Assembly (NCBI GenBank): GCA_017470055.1 | Contig: JAFUFD010000074.1 | Location: 1 to 64,000 of the forward strand | Reading direction: 5' to 3' | Length of the DNA: 64,000 nt | From: Prevotella sp. | Lineage (GTDB): Bacteria; Bacteroidota; Bacteroidia; Bacteroidales; Bacteroidaceae | Part shown: positions 8,501 through 17,249 of the stretch, one piece after another | How the letters are laid out: every line of letters starts with the position of its first letter | Position numbering within the stretch: position 1 is the first letter of the stretch | Made by a program: the position numbers and the translations under genes | Notes under the pieces: model-generated | Told to the model about the DNA's origin: nothing | The model's database searches: none | The model's input: only the letters and a program-made list of their open reading frames with translations

Positions 8501-9577
8501 TTATCCGATATTCTTACGACGATAGAAGTCGATGTTCTCCTTTGTCAGCAACTCGATAGGCATGTAATTGATGGGCTCCACCTCTTTCTTCAATACGATG
8601 GCATTGAAGAGGGTCTCGATGCAGGAATAGCCCTGCATATATCCGTGCTGCGCTATCAGGAAAGAGATACTTCCCTGTCTCACGCATTCGGCGTTCTTGG
8701 GAACCATGTCATAGCCCATAATCTGGATGTTGCGGCGATTGGAGCGCAACAGGTACTCTCCAACGATATGCGCCTTGGAGTTGAAGGTGATGCAATGATG
8801 CGTATGGGGATGATGCCTGAAGAAGTCGTCCAGGATGGCGTCGTAGTTCTCACGCTTCTCATCCAGCGAGAGGTTGACCTCATGGATGAGGACCTCGGGG
8901 AAGTGGTCGTGCATGTAGTGGCGGAATCCCGTCTCACGGTTCTCCTGCTGCTTAGAGGCGACGACCCCGTTGCGCATCTGCTTCATCAACATGATTTCTG
9001 TCTCATGGGGAGCCATCATCATCAGCATGCGGGCAGCGAAATAGCCGCTGGAGAAAGAGTCCTGTCCGTAGAATGACAGGGGCTTGAGGTCTGGCATGTA
9101 GGAGTCGAGCAGGATAAAAGGTATTCCCTCGTCATGCAACTGGTCAGTGAACTTACGTGTGACATCCAACTTGGAAGGTACGACAATAACCCCGTCAGGT
9201 TTCAGTTTAAGGCACTCGTTGGTGACTTTTGTGAAAGTCTCCGTCGAGAAGCGGTTATAGTACATCATCTTCTGGCTGACACGGAAGTCGCTGCGGCGGT
9301 CGCAAGCGTCAATGACTCCTTCCTCCACCTCTTCCCAATACGCCTCAGACTCATGTTTGGGGATAATGCAATAGTAGGTGTACGACTTGTTGTAGGCAAG
9401 TGCCGAGGCATACATATTTGGCTTGTAGTCCATCTCTTTTAATGCCTTCTCTACTTTCTCAAGAGCGCTTTTAGAGACGTTCGGACGTTTGTGTAACACA
9501 CGGTCCACGGTGCCGACACTTACCCCTGCCCGTTCTGCGATGTCCTTGATCCTTATTTTGCCAGTATCCATGTTCAT
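8501..9577 (-). CDS. LacI-family transcriptional regulator
   Basis: A 358-residue regulator. The N-terminal helix-turn-helix is seen in IRIKDIAERAGVSVGTVDRV, followed by the hinge helix region near residues 50-60 and a periplasmic-binding-protein-like effector domain (PDGVIVVPSK, GIPFILLDSYMP, GYFAARMLM). The effector is probably a uronate or its keto-deoxy intermediate, inferred from its place between uxaA and kdgK. A palindrome AAACGTTT at 9609-9616 between its own -7 and -33 boxes is a possible operator, suggesting autoregulation and shared control of both arms. Confidence 0.88.
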   Translation of the reverse strand: MNMDTGKIRIKDIAERAGVSVGTVDRVLHKRPNVSKSALEKVEKALKEMDYKPNMYASALAYNKSYTYYCIIPKHESEAYWEEVEEGVIDACDRRSDFRVSQKMMYYNRFSTETFTKVTNECLKLKPDGVIVVPSKLDVTRKFTDQLHDEGIPFILLDSYMPDLKPLSFYGQDSFSSGYFAARMLMMMAPHETEIMLMKQMRNGVVASKQQENRETGFRHYMHDHFPEVLIHEVNLSLDEKRENYDAILDDFFRHHPHTHHCITFNSKAHIVGEYLLRSNRRNIQIMGYDMVPKNAECVRQGSISFLIAQHGYMQGYSCIETLFNAIVLKKEVEPINYMPIELLTKENIDFYRRKNIG

Positions 9578-9591
9578 TTATATTTTGAATG

Positions 9592-9626
9592 CAAAGATAA
9601 AGAAAAAAAAACGTTTACGGAACAAA
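9592..9626 (-). promoter_or_regulatory. Promoter of the lacI-uxaA operon with candidate operator
   Basis: On the minus strand the -7 box TATCTTTG (9599-9592) and a TTTG -33 box (9626-9623) are 23 bases apart. The palindrome AAACGTTT (9609-9616), of the LacI-operator type, sits between them. Confidence 0.55.
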
Positions 9627-9649
9627 TTCGGAATATTTTTGGTGATTAT

Positions 9650-9681
9650 TTTGGTATTTGGACTTTTTTGTGCTAACTTTG
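9650..9681 (+). promoter_or_regulatory. Promoter of kdgK
   Basis: TTTG at 9650-9653 and TAACTTTG at 9674-9681 with a 20-base spacer match the Bacteroidetes consensus. The start codon is 42 bases further on. Confidence 0.65.
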
Positions 9682-9722
9682 CAACTGAAAGTTAACATCA
9701 TTATTTATAAATACTAAAACAA

Positions 9723-10745
9723 ATGGCTAAAATTGTAACCTTGGGCGAGATTATGCTCCGCCTTTCTCCAAACGGTAACGACCGTTTCATTCAGAGTGAA
9801 TCATTCCGTATCATCCCTGGTGGTGGTGAGGCAAATGTGGCTGTGTCTGTCGCCAATTACGGACACGAGGCTTATTTTGTGTCAAAACTCCCTAAGCATG
9901 AGATTGGTCAGATTGCTGTAAACGCTCTGCGTCGCTATGGTGTGAATACAGAGTTCATTGCCCGTGGTGGTGAGCGCGTAGGTCTTTACTATGCAGAGAC
10001 AGGTGCTTCTATGCGTCCGTCTAAGGTTATCTATGACCGTGCTCATTCCTCTATCGCTGAGGCTGATGCCGCTGATTTTGACTTTGACAAGATCATGGAG
10101 GGTGCCCAGTGGTTCCACTGGTCTGGTATTACTCCTGCCATTAGTGATAAGGCAGCCGAGTTGACCAAACTTGCCTGTGAGGCTGCAAAGCGTCACGGTG
10201 TGACCGTATCCGTAGACCTGAACTTCCGTAAGAAGTTGTGGACCTCAGAGAAGGCTATCTCTATCATGCGTCCTCTGATGAAGTACGTCGATGTATGTAT
10301 CGGCAATGAGGAGGATGCGGAACTCTGTCTTGGCTTCAAGCCCGATGCTGACGTGGAGGGTGGTGTGACCGACGCTTCTGGTTACGAGAAGATCTTCAAG
10401 CAGATGAAGGAGGAGTTTGGCTTCAAGTATGTGGTATCTACCCTGCGTGAGTCCTTCAGTGCTACCTTCAATGGCTGGAAGGCTCTGATCTATGACGGCA
10501 AGGAGTTCTATCAGTCAAAGCGCTATGAGATCAATCCTATCATCGACCGTGTTGGTGGTGGCGACTCTTTCTCTGGTGGTCTGATCCATGGTCTGCTGAC
10601 GAAGCCGACTCAGGGAGAGGCTCTGGAGTTCGCTGTTGCCGCTTCAGCCCTGAAGCACACCATCAATGGTGACTTCAACTTGGTAGGTGTTGACGAGGTG
10701 GAGAGCCTTGCTGGCGGAAATGCCAACGGACGCGTACAGCGTTAA
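9723..10745 (+). CDS. kdgK: 2-keto-3-deoxygluconate kinase
   Basis: A 340-residue PfkB-family sugar kinase that phosphorylates KDG to KDPG. Motifs seen are TLGEIMLRLSP at the N-terminus, PGGGEANVAVSVANYGH near residue 31 (PfkB signature 1 region), VSVDLNFRKKLW near residue 160 and the catalytic DRVGGGDSFSGGLIHGL near residue 277 with the base Asp. Length and motif forms match KdgK. It stands first in the plus-strand arm, divergent from lacI-uxaA, followed by eda after a junction made of three 8-bp repeats. Confidence 0.93.
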   Translation: MAKIVTLGEIMLRLSPNGNDRFIQSESFRIIPGGGEANVAVSVANYGHEAYFVSKLPKHEIGQIAVNALRRYGVNTEFIARGGERVGLYYAETGASMRPSKVIYDRAHSSIAEADAADFDFDKIMEGAQWFHWSGITPAISDKAAELTKLACEAAKRHGVTVSVDLNFRKKLWTSEKAISIMRPLMKYVDVCIGNEEDAELCLGFKPDADVEGGVTDASGYEKIFKQMKEEFGFKYVVSTLRESFSATFNGWKALIYDGKEFYQSKRYEINPIIDRVGGGDSFSGGLIHGLLTKPTQGEALEFAVAASALKHTINGDFNLVGVDEVESLAGGNANGRVQR

Positions 10746-10766
10746 TATCGTTATATCGTAATATCG
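10743..10766 (+). repeat. Three tandem 8-bp TWATATCG units
   Basis: TAATATCG, TTATATCG and TAATATCG follow each other without gaps; the first unit contains the kdgK stop codon. The same unit occurs at 19008-19039 and 26769-26798, and a related form at 41803-41828. Confidence 0.85.
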
Positions 10767-10781
10767 CAAAAATAATAAACA

Positions 10782-11450
10782 ATGGCAAAGTTTGATAAGA
10801 TAGCCGTACTGAAGAAGATCGGCGAGACGGGTATGGTTCCCGTATTCTATCACAAAGATTTAGAGACTTGTAAGAATGTCGTAAAGGCTTGTTATGAGGG
10901 TGGTGTTCGTGCCTTTGAGTTTACCAATCGTGGCGATTTCGCACAGGAGATTTTCGGTGAGTTGGTGAAATGGGCAGACAAAGAGTGTCCAGAACTTGCC
11001 CTGGGTATTGGCTCTATCGTCGATGCTCCCACAGCAGCCATGTACATCCAGTTGGGTGCCTGCTTCGTGGTAGGTCCGCTGTTGAACCCTGACATCGCTC
11101 CCGTCTGCAACCGTCGCCTTGTTCCTTACTGCCCAGGCTGTATGACAGTGAGTGAGATTGGTAAGGCTCAGGAGTTGGGATGCGACCTGACGAAGGTATT
11201 CCCAGGTGATGTCGTTGGTCCTAACATGGTGAAGGGCCTGAAGGCTCCGATGCCTTGGTCAAAGATCATGGTAACGGGTGGCGTGGCTCCAGAGGAGGAG
11301 AACCTCAAGGGCTGGTTCAAGGCTGGTGTCTACTGTGTGGGTATGGGTTCTAAACTCTTCCCCTCAGATAAGGTGAAGGCTGGCGACTGGCAGTATGTAA
11401 CCGACAAGTGCAAGGAGGCACTCGGTTATGTGGCTAAGGCTCGCGCTTAA
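10782..11450 (+). CDS. eda: KDPG aldolase
   Basis: A 222-residue class I aldolase splitting 2-keto-3-deoxy-6-phosphogluconate into pyruvate and glyceraldehyde 3-phosphate. Motifs are the [11 protein letters not shown]-terminus, AFEFTNRGD with the catalytic Glu, [22 protein letters not shown] and [17 protein letters not shown] before the [13 protein letters not shown] phosphate-binding loop. It follows kdgK in the same operon. Its 3' end overlaps the start of the large histidine kinase by 23 bases, tying the kinase to the uronate operon. Confidence 0.93.
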   Translation: MAKFDKIAVLKKIGETGMVPVFYHKDLETCKNVVKACYEGGVRAFEFTNRGDFAQEIFGELVKWADKECPELALGIGSIVDAPTAAMYIQLGACFVVGPLLNPDIAPVCNRRLVPYCPGCMTVSEIGKAQELGCDLTKVFPGDVVGPNMVKGLKAPMPWSKIMVTGGVAPEEENLKGWFKAGVYCVGMGSKLFPSDKVKAGDWQYVTDKCKEALGYVAKARA

Positions 11451-14400
11451 TCTTGCGGTAGTCTTTCTAATCTCAGCATGTTCACCGTCAGATAAGGCAG
11501 CGGTGGACATGCTGAATTCTCTTTCCTATGCCTATCATTATCGTAACATAGATTCTACAGCCCATTATGCCCAGCAGGCTTATGGCTTGTCGGAGAACTA
11601 CGCCGACGGAAGAGCAGAGGCGCTCAACCATCTTGCCTTCGTCAGTATGGTACGGATGGACTATGACCGTGCCGAGCAACAACTGAGGAATGCCATATCG
11701 TTGACCGACAACCAGATAGAGTTGTTTGTGGCTGAAGTACAGCAGATGCGTCTCTGTCAGCGACGTTCCCGCAACCGTGAGTTCTATGAGCATCGGGAGC
11801 GTGCCATCGAGTGCAGGAGACGAATCAATGAGGAGCGTGACGTCTTATCGGAGCGTATGCTGCTTCGTCTCATCTATGCGGAGAGTGAGTATGCTATCGT
11901 CAACTCCACCTATTATTATTACGTAGGTCTGGAGCGGCAGTCGATAGAGGCGTTAAGGGAAGTAAATCTTGATGAGATACGACGTGATACGGCACAGTAT
12001 CTGAACTATCTGTATAATGTTGGGGCAGGTGGCATCATCACGGAGGGCACTGACGATGAGGTCTATCAGGAAGAGGTGGAGTATCTGAGTCGTTGCCTGA
12101 ATACTTCCCAACGATTTTCCTATCCCTATTTCGAGGCGAATGCCAAAGAGGCGCTTGCTGATCATTTAGGTGACGTGGACCTTGCGGAGGAGGCGTTAGA
12201 GGGTTTTAAGGACTATGGTGACGTCTATCAGATAGCAGGTGCCTATCGTACACTTGCCTCCTGCTACCATGCCATGGGGGAGGACCATCATGCCTTGGAG
12301 TATCTGCAAGACGCTTTGTCTGACAAGCGTATCAACCAGGCGCCTGACTTGGTGGCGAGTATCCGGGAGCAGATGAGTGTTGCTTATTCTGCGATGAACG
12401 ACAAGCAGAACAGTGACCTGAACCGTAACATCTATATCGACCTGCAAGAGCAGACCCGTCAAGATCGGGAGTTGGAGGCACGTGCCGCCATGTATGAGCA
12501 GTCGACGACCCAACTGAACTGGATGATGATAGCGGTGATGGTTGCCATTCTTTTGCTATTGTTCCTCCTATGGCTTTTCAATCGGATGCATGAGCGGGAG
12601 AAACAGAGCAGTATACTGGACGACCTGTTAGAGCAGAAAGATGAGGAAATCAGTGAGGCACGTCTGCGGGTGGAGAAAAACGAGCGCCGTCATCTGGAGC
12701 AGCGCGCGAAAGTGTCGATGGTAGTAGGCGTCACTCCACTGATAGACCGTATCATTCATGAGGTCAGGCACCTGGATGCCATAGGAACGGCAGAAAGTCA
12801 GGAACGTCTGGACTATATCCGTGAACTGACAGACCAGATTAACCGGCAGAATGATATCCTGACACACTGGATACAATTGCGACAAGGCGAGTTGAGCCTT
12901 CATATCGAGAGTTTCCCCGTGCAACCCTTGTTTGAGATTATTGCCCGTCGCAAGACAGAGTTCAACATGAAGGACATCATGCTGGAGGTACGCCCCACGG
13001 AGGCTGTCGTGAAGGCGGATCGGGTACTGACCCTCTTCATGCTGAATACCCTTGCCGACAATGCGAGGAAGTTTACGGAGCAAGGCGGAGAGGTGCGTAT
13101 TGCCGCCAAGGAGTCGGCAGACTATGTGGAACTCTCCGTAGAGGACACCGGCAAGGGGATGGGGCAGGAGGAACTCTCCCAGGTGTTCAGCCATCAGGTG
13201 AAGGGTGGTCATGGCTTTGGACTGATGAACTGTAAGGGTATTATCGAGAAATACCGCAAGATCAGTCAGATATTCCAAGTGTGCCAACTCTCCGCAGAGA
13301 GTGAGGAGGGGAAGGGTAGCCGCTTCTTCTTCCGTTTACCGAAGGGGATGGCACGGTTGATTGCCGTTGGCTATTGGCTATTGGCGTTTGGCACCCTCTC
13401 AGCCAATAGCCAGTCGCTAACCGCTAAGACTCCTTTAGACCGTGCGCATATCTTTGCCGACTCTGCCTATTTCTCCAATATTAACGGCACCTATGCCCGT
13501 ACCTTGGAGTTTGCCGACTCCTGTCGCTATTACCTCAATACGCATTACTTGTCGCAGCATCCAAAGGGGAGCCTGTTGATGCACCGTATAGGCAATGCTG
13601 CTTTGATGGCGCCAGAGATACAGTGGTTGCACGACAGTGTTGCCACCAACTATCAGATTATTCTCGACATCCGCAACGAGAGCGCCGTGGCGGCACTCGC
13701 CCTCCATGAGTGGGAACTCTACCATTATAATAATAAGGTGTATACCCAACTCTTCAAGGAACTCTCTGCCGACAACACCCTTGCCGACTATTGCAGGATG
13801 ATGCAGCAGTCGCAGACCAACAAGCGTATTGCCGTCATTCTGCTGATACTGATACTGTTGCTAATTATTCCTGCCTATTATATGCTCTATTACCGTCACA
13901 GGCTCTACAATCGTTTCCGCAAAGAGAGCATACAGCAATCTAATCTGGAGATGGCTGAGGATGAGTTGCGTAGGGTAGAGTTGGAGGACAGCAACCTGCA
14001 TGTCTCGAATGCAGTGCTGGACAACTGTCTCTCAACCCTGAAGCACGAGACCATGTATTATCCCAGTCGCATCCGACAACTGGCGGATAAAGGCGATACC
14101 CGATCGATGCTGGAAGTCGCCTCTTACTATCGTGAACTTTATGGGTTGCTGAGTGAACAGGCTATCCGACAGGTGGACCGTGTGAAACTGCATATCAAGA
14201 GGGTGGAGTGCTACGGGCATGCTGTCTTAGGCGACGAGGAGATGTTGCGCTATCTCTTTGAACTGCTCAAAGGTGAGATATCAGCGGAAGTGAAGGACCA
14301 ACAGTATCTGCTGTATACCGTCCGACGTGATGACTTGAGGATGGATGAGGAGCAGGCTGCCAATCTCTTCACCCCACAGTCGGATACGATTCCCTATCTG

Positions 14401-14526
14401 CTCTGTCGGCAGATCGTACGTGACCATGGCGAGGCGACCAACCGTCGAGGCTGTGGCATCTGGGCGGAAGTGGCAGACAATATCACATGGATTAAAATAA
14501 CACTACCAAGATATGGAAAACTTTAA
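11428..14526 (+). CDS. Two-module membrane histidine kinase (DUF5112/DUF5113 type)
   Basis: A 1032-residue sensor. Residues 1-20 form a lipoprotein-type signal (LISAC). Residues about 25-355 are helical TPR-like repeats, presumably periplasmic. A membrane helix spans about 363-385, then a kinase module with N box [11 protein letters not shown] (about 540), G1 DTGKGM (about 573) and G2 GGHGFGL (about 593). At residue 641 a second signal-like segment ([21 protein letters not shown]) begins, followed by another extracytoplasmic stretch, a helix near 797-817, and a second cytoplasmic module with a HisKA-like [12 protein letters not shown] (about 870) but a degenerate ATPase. I recall this layout as DUF5112-HATPase-DUF5113. 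It starts within eda and its stop overlaps the response regulator gene by 14 bases. Confidence 0.75.
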   Translation: MWLRLALNLAVVFLISACSPSDKAAVDMLNSLSYAYHYRNIDSTAHYAQQAYGLSENYADGRAEALNHLAFVSMVRMDYDRAEQQLRNAISLTDNQIELFVAEVQQMRLCQRRSRNREFYEHRERAIECRRRINEERDVLSERMLLRLIYAESEYAIVNSTYYYYVGLERQSIEALREVNLDEIRRDTAQYLNYLYNVGAGGIITEGTDDEVYQEEVEYLSRCLNTSQRFSYPYFEANAKEALADHLGDVDLAEEALEGFKDYGDVYQIAGAYRTLASCYHAMGEDHHALEYLQDALSDKRINQAPDLVASIREQMSVAYSAMNDKQNSDLNRNIYIDLQEQTRQDRELEARAAMYEQSTTQLNWMMIAVMVAILLLLFLLWLFNRMHEREKQSSILDDLLEQKDEEISEARLRVEKNERRHLEQRAKVSMVVGVTPLIDRIIHEVRHLDAIGTAESQERLDYIRELTDQINRQNDILTHWIQLRQGELSLHIESFPVQPLFEIIARRKTEFNMKDIMLEVRPTEAVVKADRVLTLFMLNTLADNARKFTEQGGEVRIAAKESADYVELSVEDTGKGMGQEELSQVFSHQVKGGHGFGLMNCKGIIEKYRKISQIFQVCQLSAESEEGKGSRFFFRLPKGMARLIAVGYWLLAFGTLSANSQSLTAKTPLDRAHIFADSAYFSNINGTYARTLEFADSCRYYLNTHYLSQHPKGSLLMHRIGNAALMAPEIQWLHDSVATNYQIILDIRNESAVAALALHEWELYHYNNKVYTQLFKELSADNTLADYCRMMQQSQTNKRIAVILLILILLLIIPAYYMLYYRHRLYNRFRKESIQQSNLEMAEDELRRVELEDSNLHVSNAVLDNCLSTLKHETMYYPSRIRQLADKGDTRSMLEVASYYRELYGLLSEQAIRQVDRVKLHIKRVECYGHAVLGDEEMLRYLFELLKGEISAEVKDQQYLLYTVRRDDLRMDEEQAANLFTPQSDTIPYLLCRQIVRDHGEATNRRGCGIWAEVADNITWIKITLPRYGKL
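13368..13412. repeat. Inverted repeat inside the kinase gene
   Basis: TGGCTATTGGCT (13368-13379) and AGCCAATAGCCA (13401-13412) are perfect 12-base complements with a 21-base loop. It lies exactly at the junction between the two kinase modules, within the second signal-like segment, and has the look of intergenic sequence captured in a coding frame. Confidence 0.8.
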
Positions 14527-15229
14527 GTTGATTATCGTAGAGGACGTGCCCCTTGAGTTGAAAGGCACAGAGGGTATCGTTCGTCATGAGATTCCTGAGG
14601 CGGAGGTGATAGGCACAGCCTCTAACGAGATTGAATACTGGAAACAGATCAAGCAGCAACAGCCAGACCTGGTGCTGCTCGATCTCGGACTGGGAGGCTC
14701 TACCACCATCGGTGTGGAGATATGCCGTCATACCAAAGAGCAGTATCCGAAGGTGAAAGTGCTTATCTTCACGGGTGAGATACTGAATGAGAAACTGTGG
14801 GTCGACGTGCTGGATGCTGGTGCCGACGGTATCATCCTCAAGAGCGGGGAACTGCTGACTCGTGCTGATGTCCGTGCCGTGATGGAAGGCAAGCAGTTGG
14901 TGTTCAACGAGCCTATCCTGCAGAAGATCGTGGAGCGTTTCAAGTATGCGGTGTCTTCCCAGTTGGCTCGTCAGGAGGCCTTGATCAATTATGAGATAGA
15001 TGAGTATGACGAGCGTTTCCTCCGTCATCTCGCCTTGGGCTATACCAAGGAGCAGATCACCAATCTGCGTGGCATGCCCTTTGGTGTGAAGAGCCTGGAG
15101 AAGCGACAGAATGAGTTGGTGCGTAAGTTGTTTCCTGGCGGGGAGAGCGTCAATGCCACCCGTCTGGTGGTACGTGCCCTTGAACTGCGTATCCTCGATA
15201 TAGATAACTTGGAGCCTGATACTGATTAA
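14513..15229 (+). CDS. Response regulator (NarL-like)
   Basis: A 238-residue two-component regulator. The receiver domain has the acidic pair in IIVEDVP (residues 8-9 region), the phospho-accepting Asp in PDLVLLDLGLGG near residue 57, the Thr in LIFTGE and the Lys in IILKSGE. A linker follows, then a C-terminal helical domain (ERFLRHLALGYTKEQITNLRGM) that resembles a LuxR/NarL helix-turn-helix, though the match is weak. It is translated from within the end of the kinase gene and is the obvious partner of that kinase. Targets are unknown. Confidence 0.82.
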   Translation: MENFKLIIVEDVPLELKGTEGIVRHEIPEAEVIGTASNEIEYWKQIKQQQPDLVLLDLGLGGSTTIGVEICRHTKEQYPKVKVLIFTGEILNEKLWVDVLDAGADGIILKSGELLTRADVRAVMEGKQLVFNEPILQKIVERFKYAVSSQLARQEALINYEIDEYDERFLRHLALGYTKEQITNLRGMPFGVKSLEKRQNELVRKLFPGGESVNATRLVVRALELRILDIDNLEPDTD

Positions 15230-15240
15230 ACCTGTTGCTG

Positions 15241-15828
15241 ATGAAACGAGTCTGGTCCTATATCGCACTGGTACTTGCCCTTGCTGAGGTCGTACTGATA
15301 TTCTTGTCATGGCTGTTGAGCGCCGCCCTGCCGAACAGTGGGGTGCGCTCGATGTTGTCAGGTGAGGGACTCCGTTGGTTTATGGGACGTTTCGGAGATA
15401 TACTGGCAACCCCCTTGTTGTCATGGCTTCTGCTAATGGTTATCGCAGTGGGATGCCTGGTGCGGTCAGGGGTTTTCTCACGCAGTAAGCCATCGTCATA
15501 CCGTGAGCGTCGTGCCCTGTTGATGGGCGGTGCCGTGCTCTGTCTCTGTATGGCGGTGCTCCTGCTGCTGACGATGATGCCTCATGCCGCCCTGCTCAGT
15601 GCGACAGGTAGCCTGTTCCCTTCCCCGTTCTCGTATAGTCTGATACCTTTCGCCTCCTATACTATCTGTGCTTTCAGTATTGTCTATGGTGTGGTGGCTG
15701 GTACCTACCAGTCGTTGACAGCCGTCTATGACTCATTATTATATGGTATCCGTCAAGCGGCTCCGCTCTTTTTCTTCTATATCTTGTTAACTCAATTTTA
15801 TGAGTCATTGATCTTTGTCTTCGGCTAA
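15241..15828 (+). CDS. AbgT-like short membrane protein
   Basis: A 195-residue inner-membrane protein with about five hydrophobic helices. The ATG at 15241 was preferred over the TTG six bases earlier. The segment SMLSGEGLRWFMGRFGDILATPLL near residue 40 resembles the N-terminal part of AbgT-type p-aminobenzoyl-glutamate transporters, but the protein is less than half their length, so it is either a truncated relative or a separate family. It follows the response regulator by a few bases, so it belongs to the kinase operon. Function is not known. Confidence 0.5.
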   Translation: MKRVWSYIALVLALAEVVLIFLSWLLSAALPNSGVRSMLSGEGLRWFMGRFGDILATPLLSWLLLMVIAVGCLVRSGVFSRSKPSSYRERRALLMGGAVLCLCMAVLLLLTMMPHAALLSATGSLFPSPFSYSLIPFASYTICAFSIVYGVVAGTYQSLTAVYDSLLYGIRQAAPLFFFYILLTQFYESLIFVFG

Positions 15829-15845
15829 AACACTTATTTTTAGGT

Positions 15846-15877
15846 ATTGCACTTCCTCATATTTCTTTCTACCTTTG
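15846..15877 (+). promoter_or_regulatory. Promoter of the flavodoxin gene
   Basis: TACCTTTG at 15870-15877 is a full -7 match; ATTG at 15846-15849, 20 bases upstream, is an acceptable -33 box. The start codon is 39 bases downstream. Confidence 0.6.
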
Positions 15878-15915
15878 CAGACGGAATTACAAACCATTAA
15901 AAGACAGATAGAAAA

Positions 15916-16410
15916 ATGAGTAAGACAATTGTAGTATTTGGTTCATCCACTGGCACCTGCGAGGCTATCGCAGAGAAGATTGCCGCTAAGTTAGGTGTAG
16001 AGTCCCTGAATGTTCAGGACCTCACGTCAGATATCGTTGCCGCCAACGACAACCTCATTCTCGGTACCTCGACATGGGGAGCGGGAGAGTTGCAGGACGA
16101 CTGGTACGATGGCGTGAAGGTGTTGCAGGGTGCCGATTTGAAAGGAAAGACCATTGCCCTCTTCGGTTGTGGTGATGCGGAATCGTATGGTGACACCTTC
16201 GTTGGCGGTATCGGCGAGTTATATAATGCCATCAAGGACAGTGGTGCCAAGTTCATCGGCTCCGTGTCTACAGAGGATTATACCTTTAGTGATTCTGATG
16301 CTGTCGTCGACGGCAAGTTCATTGGACTACCTCTGGACGATGTGAATGAGGACGACAAGACCGATGGTCGTATCGACGCATGGGTTGCCGCCATTTCTCC
16401 TAATCTTTAA
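15916..16410 (+). CDS. fldA: Flavodoxin
   Basis: A 164-residue long-chain flavodoxin, an FMN electron carrier of the cytoplasm. The phosphate-binding loop is [15 protein letters not shown] (residues 8-22). [13 protein letters not shown] and [13 protein letters not shown] form the isoalloxazine-binding loops, including the conserved Trp and Tyr. It is followed after 13 bases by a DUF2023 gene, an arrangement common in Bacteroidales and suggesting a functional link. Confidence 0.93.
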   Translation: MSKTIVVFGSSTGTCEAIAEKIAAKLGVESLNVQDLTSDIVAANDNLILGTSTWGAGELQDDWYDGVKVLQGADLKGKTIALFGCGDAESYGDTFVGGIGELYNAIKDSGAKFIGSVSTEDYTFSDSDAVVDGKFIGLPLDDVNEDDKTDGRIDAWVAAISPNL

Positions 16411-16423
16411 TCAGCCATTGACC

Positions 16424-16789
16424 ATGACTCAGACGGAACAAATGCCCATCGACCTCAAGGTCCTGATGAACCACATCTATGAGTATAAGAAAGGGGTGCG
16501 TCAGATGATACTCTTCACCATGAACAAGCGATACGAGCAGTTTGCCACGCAACGATTGGAGCGACAGAACATCCCGTATGTGCTGCAGCCGGCTGGCAAG
16601 AACACGCTCAATCTCTATTTCGGAAAGAAGGAGTGTCTGGAGGCTATCCGTCTGATTGTGACTCGACCTCTCAACGAGTTGACACCAGAGGAGGACTTTA
16701 TTCTTGGAGCGATGTTAGGATATGACATCTGTGCCCAGTGTGAGCGTTTTTGCGAGCGCAAGTGTCGTACCTGCCAGTCAGTTCAGTAG
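16424..16789 (+). CDS. DUF2023 family protein with C-terminal cysteine cluster
   Basis: A 121-residue protein. The start at 16424 ([14 protein letters not shown]) is chosen because it lies just after the flavodoxin stop; the longer frame overlaps flavodoxin by 65 bases. The body ([18 protein letters not shown] ... [18 protein letters not shown]) matches my memory of DUF2023. The C-terminus holds [15 protein letters not shown], five cysteines in 15 residues, a possible metal or iron-sulfur site. Given its neighbour, a role in flavodoxin-dependent redox or its maturation is inferred; nothing more is known. Confidence 0.72.
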   Translation: MTQTEQMPIDLKVLMNHIYEYKKGVRQMILFTMNKRYEQFATQRLERQNIPYVLQPAGKNTLNLYFGKKECLEAIRLIVTRPLNELTPEEDFILGAMLGYDICAQCERFCERKCRTCQSVQ

Positions 16790-16842
16790 AGTTCCACTTT
16801 CAATAAGGTTTAGATCATAAAGTATTTGTTTAGTTTAGTGTG

Positions 16843-16876
16843 AGAGAGGACATGCCGTGAGGTATGTCCTCTCTTA
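16843..16876. terminator. Convergent bidirectional terminator
   Basis: AGAGAGGACATGCC (about 16843-16856) pairs with GGTATGTCCTCTCT (16861-16874) around a GTGA loop, with one wobble pair. It separates the plus-strand DUF2023 gene from the minus-strand lipoprotein gene ending at 16878. Confidence 0.75.
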
Positions 16877-16877
16877 T

Positions 16878-17249
16878 TCAGTTCTCCTTGAAGGCAACGA
16901 CTCTGGTTAGTGCCATATCCAAGTAATAGGTGTCGCTGTACTCCTGGTCGTCAAGTTCATAGCGCACTCGTGTGACGATGAGTTTCTTGAAAGGCTCATC
17001 AGGGGCATATCTGATAGTGCCTTGATAGCGAGTGCCCTGTTTTGCCAACAGGCGCAGACTGACAATGGCGGAGTCTGTCATGGCATGGGTGGAGTCGATG
17101 TCCGTAAAATGAAGGGACGACGGCTCCAGTCCTTCCCGCATGTTCTGCTCCATAAACTGCTCCACCAGTTCCTCTGCCTCCGCCTGCGGTCCACACGAGG
17201 TGAACAGCAGGAGAGACATACCTATTATAATATATAATGCGCTCCTCAT
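16878..17249 (-). CDS. Putative lipoprotein downstream of pepD
   Basis: A 123-residue protein with a type II signal peptide (ALYIIIGMSLLLFTSC, lipidated Cys near residue 19). The mature part of about 100 residues has a predicted alpha-beta make-up and a YSDTYYLDMALTRVVAFKEN tail; I do not recognise the family with confidence, although it resembles small NTF2-like or DUF lipoproteins of Bacteroidales. It begins within the pepD stop (ATGA overlap, 17246-17249), so it is translationally coupled to the dipeptidase. Confidence 0.7.
   Translation of the reverse strand: MRSALYIIIGMSLLLFTSCGPQAEAEELVEQFMEQNMREGLEPSSLHFTDIDSTHAMTDSAIVSLRLLAKQGTRYQGTIRYAPDEPFKKLIVTRVRYELDDQEYSDTYYLDMALTRVVAFKEN

Noticed and set aside
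12628-13287. Minus-strand frame inside the histidine kinase gene
   Set aside because: Shadow of the kinase module; the plus-strand N, G1 and G2 boxes are explicit.
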